41,294 bases of DNA from Candidatus Zambryskibacteria bacterium CG10_big_fil_rev_8_21_14_0_10_42_12 (GTDB taxonomy: Bacteria; Patescibacteriota; Minisyncoccia; Phycocordibacterales; 1-14-0-10-42-12). Where the stretch lies: assembly GCA_002787695.1 (NCBI GenBank), contig PCXL01000011.1:202250-243543 (forward strand). The letters are read 5' to 3'. The notes under the pieces are model-generated. The model did not search any database. It saw nothing but the letters and a program-made list of their open reading frames with translations, and had not been told where the DNA came from. A program made the position numbers and the translations under genes. Below, one piece after another: positions 15,688-24,277 of the stretch. Numbering within the stretch: the first letter of the stretch is position 1; each line of letters opens with the position of its first letter.

Positions 15688-16785
15688 ATGAACTTGAAAA
15701 TTGGTATCGTGGGTCTACCGAACGTCGGTAAATCAACACTTTTTAATGCGCTGACAAAGAAAGCTGTTCCAGCCGAAAACTATCCTTTTTGTACGATTGA
15801 TCCGTCTGTTGGCATTGTGCCCGTACCAGATGAACGCCTTGATAAGCTTTCGATATTTAGTCAATCAGTAAAGAAAATACCTGCAGTCGTAGAGTTTGTT
15901 GATATTGCGGGGCTTGTAAAGGGCGCAGCCGAAGGAGAAGGCTTAGGGAACAAATTTCTTTCACACATTCGTGAAGTTGATGCGATAGCGCAAGTCGTAC
16001 GTATTTTTGAAGACGACAAAATCATTCATGTGCACGGTGCTATTGATCCACTCTCTGATATTGAAACAATCAATGCAGAATTGATTCTTGCTGATTTAGA
16101 AACCGTAACAAAACGCCTCGGAAACTTGGTACGCGATGTCAAAAAGGGAGACAAAGAAGCGATGAAGGAGCATGAACTACTGGAACGGGTTAAAAGTGTG
16201 CTCGAATCGGGAGAATTGGCTCTGGTGACCACGATGTCAGAAGACGAAAGTTTGTTGCTCAAATCTATTCACTTACTCACACACAAACCCATGATGTTTG
16301 TGTTTAATAAGAAAGGCGGAGGTAAAAATTTAGACGAATTGAGAGATAAACGTTGGGAAGATCTAAACAATTACGTAAAAGAACGTACAGCTGTTTCGGT
16401 TGTGGTAGATGCCGGGATTGAGCATGAGTTGAAAGATTTTGAGGGGGAGGAAAAAGAAACATTCCGTAAAGAACTTGGTGGGGAACATGATGGAGTGAAT
16501 GATTTGATTAAGGCCGGGTATGAACTTTTGGGTCTTGAGACTTATTTCACGACAGGAGAAGACGAAACGCGAGCATGGACAATTGCCAAGGGTTCAACGG
16601 CGCCAGAGGCAGGAACAGCAATCCATACGGATTTCAAAGACAAATTTATCCGTGCCGAAATAATCAAAAGTAATGATCTGCTTGAGGTCGGAAGTTACGC
16701 CAAGGCGCGCGAAAAAGGATTGCTCCGCACAGAAGGAAAAGAATACATTGTGCAGGATGGGGATGTCATAGAATTCAAAATATAA
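15688..16785 (+). CDS. ychF: Redox/ribosome-associated GTPase YchF (OLA1 type)
   Basis: A 365-residue Obg-family P-loop NTPase. The G1 loop is [12 protein letters not shown], the switch region reads [19 protein letters not shown]3 is [19 protein letters not shown], and the nucleotide-specificity region has FNKKGG; a TGS domain ends the protein ([17 protein letters not shown]...). Family members bind ribosomes or the proteasome-like machinery and prefer ATP over GTP. ATG 15688 follows a possible -10 TATTAT at 15672-15677. The upstream 5' fragment of a second ychF is described separately. Confidence 0.96.
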   Translation: MNLKIGIVGLPNVGKSTLFNALTKKAVPAENYPFCTIDPSVGIVPVPDERLDKLSIFSQSVKKIPAVVEFVDIAGLVKGAAEGEGLGNKFLSHIREVDAIAQVVRIFEDDKIIHVHGAIDPLSDIETINAELILADLETVTKRLGNLVRDVKKGDKEAMKEHELLERVKSVLESGELALVTTMSEDESLLLKSIHLLTHKPMMFVFNKKGGGKNLDELRDKRWEDLNNYVKERTAVSVVVDAGIEHELKDFEGEEKETFRKELGGEHDGVNDLIKAGYELLGLETYFTTGEDETRAWTIAKGSTAPEAGTAIHTDFKDKFIRAEIIKSNDLLEVGSYAKAREKGLLRTEGKEYIVQDGDVIEFKI

Positions 16786-16823
16786 TAACTTTTATATTTT
16801 GAATTCTATGACTACTTAGATCC

Positions 16824-16848
16824 TACTTGGAAACCGGGTCTCCAAGTA
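16824..16848. repeat. Hairpin downstream of ychF
   Basis: Perfect 8-bp stem TACTTGGA (16824-16831) / TCCAAGTA (16841-16848), loop AACCGGGTC, extended by CC/AGG with one bulge. No T tract, so termination of ychF here is uncertain. Confidence 0.45.
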
Positions 16849-16887
16849 AGGAATATATCTTGAATTTAAAATTCAGTAAATAAAATA

Positions 16888-16997
16888 GGCCGCGACGGTA
16901 CATACAGTCACCCGTCCGGCCCCGGAGGTTCAGAAGATCCGTTCCAGCGCTGGTTTGAGGGGATAGAACCTCCTACCCCTACTCATTGTTGGATCTT
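16888..16997 (+). ncRNA. Candidate structured RNA with a loop pseudoknot
   Basis: About 110 GC-rich nt in an AT-rich gap. P1: GGCCG 16888-16892 / CGGCC 16917-16921 continued by ACGG 16895-16898 / CCGT 16912-16915. P2: AAGATCC 16934-16940 / GGATCTT 16991-16997, enclosing the palindrome CCAGCGCTGG 16944-16953 and the hairpin AGGGG 16958-16962 / CCCCT 16976-16980. GGAGGTTC 16924-16931, upstream of P2, is perfectly complementary to GAACCTCC 16966-16973 in the loop of that hairpin: a pseudoknot. Strand assumed from the flanking genes. No known class recognised; could be a free RNA or a leader element of the gene at 17069. Confidence 0.5.
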
Positions 16998-17068
16998 ATA
17001 TATTATACCATTTATACAATAAGTAAGCTATAATACAAACAACAACTTTATTATCTAATCAATAGTTT

Positions 17069-17980
17069 ATGTCTAACGATCATTCAGGAGCAAAAGACTT
17101 CTTTCTTCATTTAGGGCTCATAGTTTCTCTTTATACGAGTGTAATTGCGCTCGTAAATCTCTTATTCCGTATTATTAACATTAAATTTCCTCAGCTCGAT
17201 TATTCGTATTATTACAGCGTAGGTTCACCGGTGAGTATGCCTGTCGCAACTCTTATTGTGTTTTTCCCTCTCTTTCTCTATTTTTCACATTTGGTGTACA
17301 GAAGTTATGAACAGAGTGCGGAAAAAAAAGAACTCAAGGTGCGTAAATGGCTTCTCTACATCACACTCTTTATCGCAGGGGTCGTATTTGCGGGCGACTT
17401 GGTAACAGTGATCTACTATTTCCTCGATGGACGTGAACTTGCGCTGGGATTTTTACTTAAAGCACTTACCATCTTTTTGGTAGCAGGACTTGTGTTTTTC
17501 TACTATTTAAAAGATATGAAAGATACACTCTGTGATAAGGCAAGGAGGAATTGGGCGATCACAGCAACAATAATGGTGCTAGTTGCAATCGTGCTTGGGT
17601 TTATCGCACTTGGTTCACCACGTACACAGCGAATGATCCGAGAAGATGGTCAAACAGTACAGACTCTGCAGTCTATTGATTCAGATATTCGTTACTATGT
17701 ACAAAATACAGGCATGCTACCCGCTGGTCTAGATGATCTGTATCAATCTGTATATACATATGGCAATCCAAACACATATACAAATGAAGGACTTTCATAT
17801 CGCGTAGTCGATGCTGACTCATTTGAACTCTGTGCAACATTCAACCTGCCTTCACAAGGGATTTCATCATCTACCTATGAAGATCCGTGGTTCCACAGCG
17901 AAGGTACTTCATGTTTTACGCGCAATGTTACAGATACGCCGCTTAAACCTCGTGCGGTTGTTGAGCCGACATCTTTCTAG
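17069..17980 (+). CDS. DUF5671-like membrane protein with C-terminal extracytoplasmic domain
   Basis: 303 residues. Four hydrophobic helices in the first 155 residues (about 12-34, 52-74, 92-117, 124-148) form the DUF5671-like part; a further membrane helix (about 163-184, AITATIMVLVAIVLGFIALGSP) leads into a soluble domain (about 190-303) with DGQTVQTLQSIDSDIRYYV and LPAGLDDLYQSVYTYG, reminiscent of minor pseudopilin-like folds. Two cysteines (CATF, TSCF) could form a disulfide outside the cell. A TATAAT lies at 17029-17034. DUF5671 proteins are, to my knowledge, frequent in CPR genomes; function unknown. Confidence 0.7.
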   Translation: MSNDHSGAKDFFLHLGLIVSLYTSVIALVNLLFRIINIKFPQLDYSYYYSVGSPVSMPVATLIVFFPLFLYFSHLVYRSYEQSAEKKELKVRKWLLYITLFIAGVVFAGDLVTVIYYFLDGRELALGFLLKALTIFLVAGLVFFYYLKDMKDTLCDKARRNWAITATIMVLVAIVLGFIALGSPRTQRMIREDGQTVQTLQSIDSDIRYYVQNTGMLPAGLDDLYQSVYTYGNPNTYTNEGLSYRVVDADSFELCATFNLPSQGISSSTYEDPWFHSEGTSCFTRNVTDTPLKPRAVVEPTSF

Positions 17981-17994
17981 TAAAGTAGCTTTGT

Positions 17995-20829
17995 ATGGAA
18001 GGCTACAATCATAAAGAAATTGAAAAGAAATGGCAGGAAAAGTGGGAAGCTGATAATCTCTATAAAACAGAAGATCAGGCTAAAACCGCAGACGGTTCTC
18101 CTAAGGAAAATTTCTACACACTTGTAGAATTCCCATATCCATCAGGAAATCTCCATGTTGGTCACTGGTATGCATTTGCGGTACCAGATATATTTGCTCG
18201 ATTCAGGCGAATGCGAGGTTATAACGTGCTCTATCCGATCGGCTTTGACTCATTTGGGCTACCTGCTGAAAATGCGGCGATAAAACGTGGGCTTGATCCA
18301 AAAGAATGGACGTATAGCAATATTGACTATATGTCAGGACAACTGAAGAGCATGGGTAACATGTTCGACTGGTCACGCAAAGTTGTGACGAGTGACCCAG
18401 AATATTACAAATGGACCCAGTGGCTCTTTATAGAGCTTTTCAAGAAAGGTCTCGTCTATAAAAAGAAAGGTTTGGTCAATTGGTGTCCTTCTTGTCAGAC
18501 AGTTCTTGCTAATGAACAAGTGTTGACCCATTCGACGGACTCAGAGCAAGTGGCAACATGTGAACGATGTGGCACAGAAGTCACCAAAAAAGATCTTGAA
18601 CAATGGTATTTCAAAATAACAGATTATGCAGAAAGACTATTGAAAGATCTCGATGGTCTCGATTGGCCAGAACCTATTAAGGAAAGTCAACGAAATTGGA
18701 TAGGGAAAAGTGAAGGAGCTGAATTTAGCTTTCAGCTGTCAGGTGTCAGCTTTCAGGAAAATCAATCATCGGCCCTGAGCTATGTAATGGGAGTAGATGA
18801 TATAACTTCCGATTTAAAAAAAATTGGGGTAGAGATTTTTGAAAAAACTCCAAGCGGGGATTATAAAGTTACAGTTCCTAAAAATAAGCTTAGGGATTTT
18901 GAAGGGCTGATTTCTGAAAAATTAAAACCTGGTTTTTGGAATGAATATATTGCCGATGAGACAGTTTTTATTTTCAAAGATCAAACAGGGGAAATAAAAC
19001 GCTTTATATGGGACGAGGCTAACGAAGCGGAATTACTACAGCTTTGCAATGAGTATGCAAAAGCAAATTTCTCAAGTATTAGAGGCATGCTTGAGGGAAA
19101 TGAATGGTATCGTGAAAAGCTGGAAGCTCACAGCCGACAGCTAGAAGCTGTGCGAGTCTTTACTACGCGTGCGGACACATTGTTTGGTGTGACATATATT
19201 GTATTAGCTCCTGAACATGAATTGGTACAGTCATTAGTCAATAGTCAAAAGCCAATAGTAGAGAATGCGGAAGAAGTTAAAAAATACGTTGAAGAGGCAA
19301 AGAAAAAAACTGAGATTGAGCGAACTGATGCTAAGAAAGAAAAAACTGGGGTTGAACTACAAGGCATTAAAGCAATACATCCTGCAACAGGTGAGGAAGT
19401 ACCTGTGTGGGTTGCAGATTATGTACTCGCGCAATATGGTACGGGCGCAGTTATGGCAGTTCCCGCGCATGATGAAAGAGATTTTCAGTTTGCCAAAACA
19501 TATAATTTAGCGATTACAGATGTAATTGCAGATCGTGAAGAAGGGCGCGCTTTAACAGAATATGGCACAGTGATTAATTCACATGAATTTGATGGTCTAA
19601 CATCTGAAGAAGCAAAGGAAAAAATTACAGAAAAATACGGAACTAAAAAGATAACCTACAAACTCCGAGATTGGCTTCTTTCGCGACAACGCTACTGGGG
19701 CTGTCCGATTCCAATTGTCTATGATCCAGAGGGTAAACCACATCCAGTTCCGGAAGAGCATTTACCATGGGTATTACCAACAGACAATATTGACTATACC
19801 CCCAAAGGCACTTCGCCTCTTGGTTCATCAAAGGAGCTTGTTGAACGAACGGAAAAAATTTTTGGTAAAGGTTGGCGTCCCGAAATCGACACAATGGATA
19901 CCTTTGTAGATTCCTCATGGTATTTCTTGAGATATACAGATCCTCATAATGATCAATCTTTTGCAGATAAAAATATGCAGAAGAGTTGGATGCCTGTTAA
20001 ACGATATTCTGGTGGTGCAGAACACACGACGATGCATCTTCTCTATTCACGTTTTTTCCATAAAGCACTCTACGATCTAGGTTTGGTGAATGAAAGTGAG
20101 CCATTCAAGAATCGTATGAACCGTGGGCTTATCTTGGGACCAGATGGTCAAAAAATGAGCAAGTCAAAAGGCAATGTTGTTGATCCTGGTCCGCATGTCG
20201 AGCGTGTTGGTGCGGATACGGTTAAAACATACTTGGCCTTTATAGGACCTTACAATGAAGTAGGGCAGTACCCATGGGATCTTGGTGGTATTGCAGGTGT
20301 ACGCAGGTTTTTGGAGAGGGTATGGAAGTTGCAAGAAATAGTTACAACTGATGAGGATTCAAAAGAGATACACATTTTGCTAAACCAGACAATCAAAAAA
20401 GTTACTGAAGATATCGAAAGCTACAAATTTAACACGGGTATTAGTCAGATGATGATTCTGGTAAATGAAGTAGAGAAAGTAAAAAAAATATCCAAACATA
20501 CATATAAAACATTGTTACAGCTCCTTGCACCTTTTGCTCCACATCTGACTGAAGAGCTCTGGGAGAAGATGGGACACAAGAACTCTATTCATATTGAATC
20601 ATGGCCTCAATATGATTCCTCTAAACTTATTGGAGATGAAGTCACATATGCGATACAAATCAACGGCAAGCTTCGTGGTGAACTACGAGTGGCGCGTGAC
20701 ACAGAAGAGTCAGACGTGGTTACGATGGCACAGGATATCCAGGGTATAAAGGAAAGAATAAGAGACAAACAGGTGCTGAAAACGGTCTTCGTAAAAGGGC
20801 GATTAGTAAACTTTGTTATCGAAATATAA
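17995..20829 (+). CDS. leuS: Leucyl-tRNA synthetase with a 141-residue insert
   Basis: Class I synthetase, 944 residues. HIGH motif is HVGH (54-57), KMSKS is at 720-724. The zinc-like CPSC...CERC segment is present around WCPSCQTVLANEQV. The CP1 editing domain has VFTTRADTLFG and GTGAVMAVPAHDERDFQFAK. Between WIGKSEGAEF and VRVFTTRADTLFG there is an extra segment, residues 245-385, that ordinary LeuRS lacks; it corresponds exactly to DNA bounded by 30-bp imperfect inverted repeats (18727-18756 and 19120-19149). The insert contains KPGFWNEYIADETVFIFK and looks like a folded alpha/beta domain. It starts 14 nt after the DUF5671 gene. Confidence 0.97.
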   Translation: MEGYNHKEIEKKWQEKWEADNLYKTEDQAKTADGSPKENFYTLVEFPYPSGNLHVGHWYAFAVPDIFARFRRMRGYNVLYPIGFDSFGLPAENAAIKRGLDPKEWTYSNIDYMSGQLKSMGNMFDWSRKVVTSDPEYYKWTQWLFIELFKKGLVYKKKGLVNWCPSCQTVLANEQVLTHSTDSEQVATCERCGTEVTKKDLEQWYFKITDYAERLLKDLDGLDWPEPIKESQRNWIGKSEGAEFSFQLSGVSFQENQSSALSYVMGVDDITSDLKKIGVEIFEKTPSGDYKVTVPKNKLRDFEGLISEKLKPGFWNEYIADETVFIFKDQTGEIKRFIWDEANEAELLQLCNEYAKANFSSIRGMLEGNEWYREKLEAHSRQLEAVRVFTTRADTLFGVTYIVLAPEHELVQSLVNSQKPIVENAEEVKKYVEEAKKKTEIERTDAKKEKTGVELQGIKAIHPATGEEVPVWVADYVLAQYGTGAVMAVPAHDERDFQFAKTYNLAITDVIADREEGRALTEYGTVINSHEFDGLTSEEAKEKITEKYGTKKITYKLRDWLLSRQRYWGCPIPIVYDPEGKPHPVPEEHLPWVLPTDNIDYTPKGTSPLGSSKELVERTEKIFGKGWRPEIDTMDTFVDSSWYFLRYTDPHNDQSFADKNMQKSWMPVKRYSGGAEHTTMHLLYSRFFHKALYDLGLVNESEPFKNRMNRGLILGPDGQKMSKSKGNVVDPGPHVERVGADTVKTYLAFIGPYNEVGQYPWDLGGIAGVRRFLERVWKLQEIVTTDEDSKEIHILLNQTIKKVTEDIESYKFNTGISQMMILVNEVEKVKKISKHTYKTLLQLLAPFAPHLTEELWEKMGHKNSIHIESWPQYDSSKLIGDEVTYAIQINGKLRGELRVARDTEESDVVTMAQDIQGIKERIRDKQVLKTVFVKGRLVNFVIEI
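18727..19149 (+). mobile_element. In-frame 423-bp insert in leuS with imperfect inverted repeats
   Basis: The left end (18727-18756, AGCTTTCAGCTGTCAGGTG...) and the right end (19120-19149, read as reverse complement AGCTTCTAGCTGTCGGCTG...) match at 24 of 30 positions. The element is exactly 141 codons and stays open in the leuS frame. Inside, residues about 262-368 form a domain with SYVMGVDDI, TVPKNKLRDFEGLI, KPGFWNEYI and FIFKDQTGEIKRF that I cannot assign to a named family. No intein motifs at the borders. Confidence 0.6.
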
Positions 20830-20834
20830 CAATT

Positions 20835-20864
20835 TTGACAAAAATAACAAATGTATGGTATTGT
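20835..20864 (+). promoter_or_regulatory. Promoter of the sigma-4/HARE gene
   Basis: TTGACA (20835-20840), 18-nt spacer, TATTGT (20859-20864), starting 5 nt after the leuS stop. Leader of about 30 nt before ATG 20900. Confidence 0.6.
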
Positions 20865-20899
20865 ATTTTCTGTCAAGAATTAATGTGTTATAAAAAATC

Positions 20900-21943
20900 A
20901 TGCCTAAGAAAAAGACAATCATCACATTTAAACCGAAACAAGTTGTAAAACGACTCTTTGCCGCGTTGCCTGACCGTGCTCGGGACGTTGTTACCGGTAG
21001 ATTTGGTCTAGGAACAACTACTACAAGAATGACTCTTGAAAAGATTGGTGAAAAGTACGGAATTACCCGTGAACGTGTTAGACAGATTGAAAACTACTCA
21101 ATTACCAATATTCGTAAGTCAGATGCATATAAGAAGGAGGCTACTGTTTTTGAAGAAATGGCGAAAATCATTGAAGATTTGGGCACAATGATTACTGAGG
21201 ACGAGCTCTTGAAACACATGTCTGATGATAAATCTATTCAAAATCATATTCACTTTCTCCTTGTGGTAGGGGACGCATTTACAAAAGAAAAAGAAAACGA
21301 ACAGTTTCATCATCGATGGTATGTTGATAAAAAACTTGCCAAATCTATTGAAGATGCACTGAAAAAAGTATACGAAACAATACCCGATGATGCGCTTATT
21401 CCTGAATCAGAGATGATCGAATCTTTCTTGCAGCATATTGAAAATATTTCTGATACATATCGCAATGAAGAAATTTTGAAACGATGGCTCACCGTTTCAA
21501 AGCGTATTGGTAAAAACCCATTGGGTGAGTGGGGCAAAAGTGATTCATCAAACATCAAAGTAAAGGGTATGCGCGACTACGCCTTTCTTGTTATTCGTCG
21601 TCACGGATCTCCTGTTCATTTCCGCGAAGTGGCAAAACTCATTGAGCAATATTTCAATAAAAAAGCGCACGTTGCGACAACTCATAACGAACTTATCAAA
21701 GATCCACGTTTCGTACTTGTTGGACGTGGTCTCTACGCACTCAAAGAATGGGGTTATAACTCCGGTCCAGTTCGAGATGTGATCAAGGAAATTCTTGAAA
21801 AAGAAGGACCTCTCACTCGTGAAGAAATAATGGAAAAAGTTTTGAAGGAGCGATACGTCAAGGAGAATACTATTCTCGTAAATCTACAAAATTCGGACTA
21901 TTTCAAAAAGGATAAAAACGGACGATACTCAGTAGTCAAGTAA
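20900..21943 (+). CDS. Sigma region-4-like HTH fused to HARE-HTH domain
   Basis: 347 residues. The N-terminus is a sigma-70 region-4 domain: LPDRARDVVTGRFGLG...RMTLEKIGEKYGITRERVRQIENYSI, with the classic GITRERVRQIE recognition helix. No region 2 precedes it, so it cannot be a complete sigma factor. The C-terminal part (about 215-345) has HARE-HTH features (MRDYAFLVIRRHGSPVHFREVAKLI and GRGLYALKEWGY, then a second winged unit GPLTREEIMEKVLKERYV), as in the RNA polymerase delta subunit and in HB1/ASXL proteins. A helical linker joins them. Probably an RNA polymerase-associated regulator recognising -35-like DNA. Own promoter. Confidence 0.8.
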   Translation: MPKKKTIITFKPKQVVKRLFAALPDRARDVVTGRFGLGTTTTRMTLEKIGEKYGITRERVRQIENYSITNIRKSDAYKKEATVFEEMAKIIEDLGTMITEDELLKHMSDDKSIQNHIHFLLVVGDAFTKEKENEQFHHRWYVDKKLAKSIEDALKKVYETIPDDALIPESEMIESFLQHIENISDTYRNEEILKRWLTVSKRIGKNPLGEWGKSDSSNIKVKGMRDYAFLVIRRHGSPVHFREVAKLIEQYFNKKAHVATTHNELIKDPRFVLVGRGLYALKEWGYNSGPVRDVIKEILEKEGPLTREEIMEKVLKERYVKENTILVNLQNSDYFKKDKNGRYSVVK

Positions 21944-21994
21944 TACTCACTCTTCACATAGCCCCCTTTCATGCACTTTGCTATGATTAGGGTT

Positions 21995-23221
21995 ATGTTT
22001 GATGCGTTTTTAGAACCGCTTCGCATATATTTATTGCCGACATTAACAGTCGTCTTTTCTTTTTGGTACATATGGCTCCCCGCAATGTTCATTATGGGAT
22101 TCTGGCATATATGGGTAAATTTTAAACGGCGTGAGTTTCACTTTAACCAAGGGTTTGTGTTACTTGAGATGCGACTACCTAAAGATATCAGCAAATCACC
22201 GGCAGCAATGGAAGCAGTATTAAACCATTTTTATCAAACAGCTGGAGAAGCCACGTTCATTGATCGTTATATAAATGGTAAGACACGTGCATGGTTTTCA
22301 CTTGAGCTCGTATCAATTGAAGGACAGGTACGTTTCTTTATTTGGAGTAGAAAAAATTTACGCAATCTTATCGAAGCGCAACTATATGCCCAATATCCAT
22401 CTATTGAAATCCATGAGGTGCCTGATTATGCACTACCAGTCGTTTCGGATCCTAGTACAAACACAATGTGGGGTTGTGAATTTGATCTCACAAAACCAGA
22501 TGCATATCCTATCAAGACATACATAGATTATGGTTTAGACAGAGATCCTGATGAGGAATTTAAGATCGATCCGTTAGCGTCTCTTACAGAATATCTTGGC
22601 TCTATTGGGAGAGGTGAACAAATTTGGATACAGATTATTATTCGTGCGCATAAAAAAGAACGTAAAAAGGCAGGTACCTGGTTTGGTACTGTTGACTGGA
22701 CTGATGATGCAAAAAAAGAAATTGAGAAACTACGTAAACAATCCATAATTGATTCAGAAGGAGAAAAATCTAGAGTGAGTGTACTTACTGAGGGTACCAA
22801 AGATACCATTGCTGCCATTGAACGTAGTATCGGTAAAACACCATTTGATTGTGGGATTCGCGGTATATATATTGCAGACAAGGATGTGTTCAATCCTATT
22901 AATATTACGGGCTTAACCGGTGCATTTAAATCATTTAGTTCGCAGGATCATAACGGTTTTAAGCCAGCACGTGGCCTTACTGGTTTTGATTATCCGTGGC
23001 AAGACTACGCTGATATACGTAAAAATAAGAAAAAGGCAGATTTACTCGATGCATACAAGAGACGATCGTATTTCCATCTACCTGCTGCGAGTCCTTCTTT
23101 TGTGTTAACAAACGAAGAAGTAGCCACCTTATATCATTTTCCAGGACAATCTGTCGCAACACCAACATTTACTCGTATCCCGTCTCGCAAAGCAGAAGCA
23201 CCTTCAAACTTGCCGATCTAA
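21995..23221 (+). CDS. Membrane protein of the CPR type, possibly linked to a TraG/VirD4-like system
   Basis: About 408 residues. Two hydrophobic segments at the N-terminus (YLLPTLTVVFSFWYIWLPAMF...) are followed by a large soluble alpha/beta region with no motif I can name. Near the C-terminus FVLTNEEVATLYHFPG and TRIPSRKAEAPSNLP resemble segments I associate with CPR proteins related to type IV secretion ATPases, but the ATPase domain itself (Walker A/B) is absent. ATG 21995 is favoured because an extended -10 (TTGCTATGAT, ending 21987) would give a leaderless mRNA; in-frame ATGs at 21971 and 21983 are alternatives. It ends 1 nt before mltG. Confidence 0.6.
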   Translation: MFDAFLEPLRIYLLPTLTVVFSFWYIWLPAMFIMGFWHIWVNFKRREFHFNQGFVLLEMRLPKDISKSPAAMEAVLNHFYQTAGEATFIDRYINGKTRAWFSLELVSIEGQVRFFIWSRKNLRNLIEAQLYAQYPSIEIHEVPDYALPVVSDPSTNTMWGCEFDLTKPDAYPIKTYIDYGLDRDPDEEFKIDPLASLTEYLGSIGRGEQIWIQIIIRAHKKERKKAGTWFGTVDWTDDAKKEIEKLRKQSIIDSEGEKSRVSVLTEGTKDTIAAIERSIGKTPFDCGIRGIYIADKDVFNPINITGLTGAFKSFSSQDHNGFKPARGLTGFDYPWQDYADIRKNKKKADLLDAYKRRSYFHLPAASPSFVLTNEEVATLYHFPGQSVATPTFTRIPSRKAEAPSNLPI

Positions 23222-23222
23222 T

Positions 23223-24269
23223 ATGCATCGTATTCGTCGATTTATTCACAAATTACAAAAGAAACTCGATGCGTGGTTAACAGAAGAGCGACGCGAGTAT
23301 ATTTTGATCCACAAATATCACCCGCGTGCGACACTCTTGTTTGCTGTCGTTGCCATCATTATCAGTTCAGGTGTTTTCATCTATGGTACATGGCTCCGTC
23401 CGCCACGCAGTTTTCCTCTCCATTCATTTATAACAATTAAAGAGGGAGGTACGTTGAGGGAGGCGGCTCAACAGCTTCGTGATCAAGGTGTTATTCGGTC
23501 AGCACGACTATTTACATATGCTGCTAAAATATCTGGGAGAGAACAGAGTGTGATTGCGGGTGAATATTTTCTAAGGGATCCTGAAAACTCACTCTCTTTG
23601 ATGTGGAGAATCGCTACCGGAGACTACGGTATTGAGCCTGAAAAGCTAGTTATACCAGAGGGGTCAGATGTATACGATATTGCTGAACAACTTGCTGAAA
23701 CATACCAAACATTTGATCCAATTGATTTTCTATCAATCGCGCAACCATACGAAGGTTATCTCTTTCCTGATACCTATTATGTATACCCCAATCTAACTGC
23801 CGAGGAAGCCTTGAATCTCTTTAGATCAAATTTTGAGAAACAGATCTTTGACATTGCTGATGAGATCGAAGAATTTGGAAAACCGCTTGATGAAGTGTTA
23901 ATTGTTGCCTCAATAGTTGAGCGTGAAGCAAATAAAAAAGCAGATCGAGAAACTATTGCTGGTATTATATGGAGACGTTTAGAAATTGGTATGCCACTCC
24001 AGGTTGATGTTACATTTCGATATATCAATGGAAAACATACATATAATCTTACTCGGGCTGACCTTCTTGAAGACAATCCTTATAACACGTACGTAAACAA
24101 GGGGCTTCCACCGACACCTATCGCAAATCCTTCGCTTGAATCAATCTTAGCAACCGTGAATCCGCGAGAGACTAACTACCTATTCTTTTTAGCGGATCGT
24201 CGATATAGAACATATTTCTCCGAAACATACGAAGAACATTTGCGCAAAAAAAGATTGTACGTCGATTAA
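23223..24269 (+). CDS. mltG: Endolytic murein transglycosylase MltG
   Basis: Cuts nascent peptidoglycan strands and sets glycan length; acts at the outer face of the membrane. 348 residues: cytoplasmic start, one membrane helix (about 36-55, TLLFAVVAIIISSGVFIYGT), a LysM-like region (TIKEGGTLREAAQQLRDQGVI) and the YceG catalytic domain with ASIVEREANKKADRETIAGIIWRRLEIGMPLQ split here as ASIVEREA and IAGIIWRRLEIGMPLQ, the glutamate of VEREA being catalytic, then YNTYVNKGLPPTPIANPS. Complete. Spaced 1 nt from the previous gene and 8 nt from mnmA. Confidence 0.93.
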   Translation: MHRIRRFIHKLQKKLDAWLTEERREYILIHKYHPRATLLFAVVAIIISSGVFIYGTWLRPPRSFPLHSFITIKEGGTLREAAQQLRDQGVIRSARLFTYAAKISGREQSVIAGEYFLRDPENSLSLMWRIATGDYGIEPEKLVIPEGSDVYDIAEQLAETYQTFDPIDFLSIAQPYEGYLFPDTYYVYPNLTAEEALNLFRSNFEKQIFDIADEIEEFGKPLDEVLIVASIVEREANKKADRETIAGIIWRRLEIGMPLQVDVTFRYINGKHTYNLTRADLLEDNPYNTYVNKGLPPTPIANPSLESILATVNPRETNYLFFLADRRYRTYFSETYEEHLRKKRLYVD

Positions 24270-24277
24270 ACTACGGT

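Noticed and set aside
18727-19149. Intein in leuS
   Set aside because: No Cys/Ser at the first position with block A features, no His-Asn before a nucleophile at the end, and the borders are inverted repeats.
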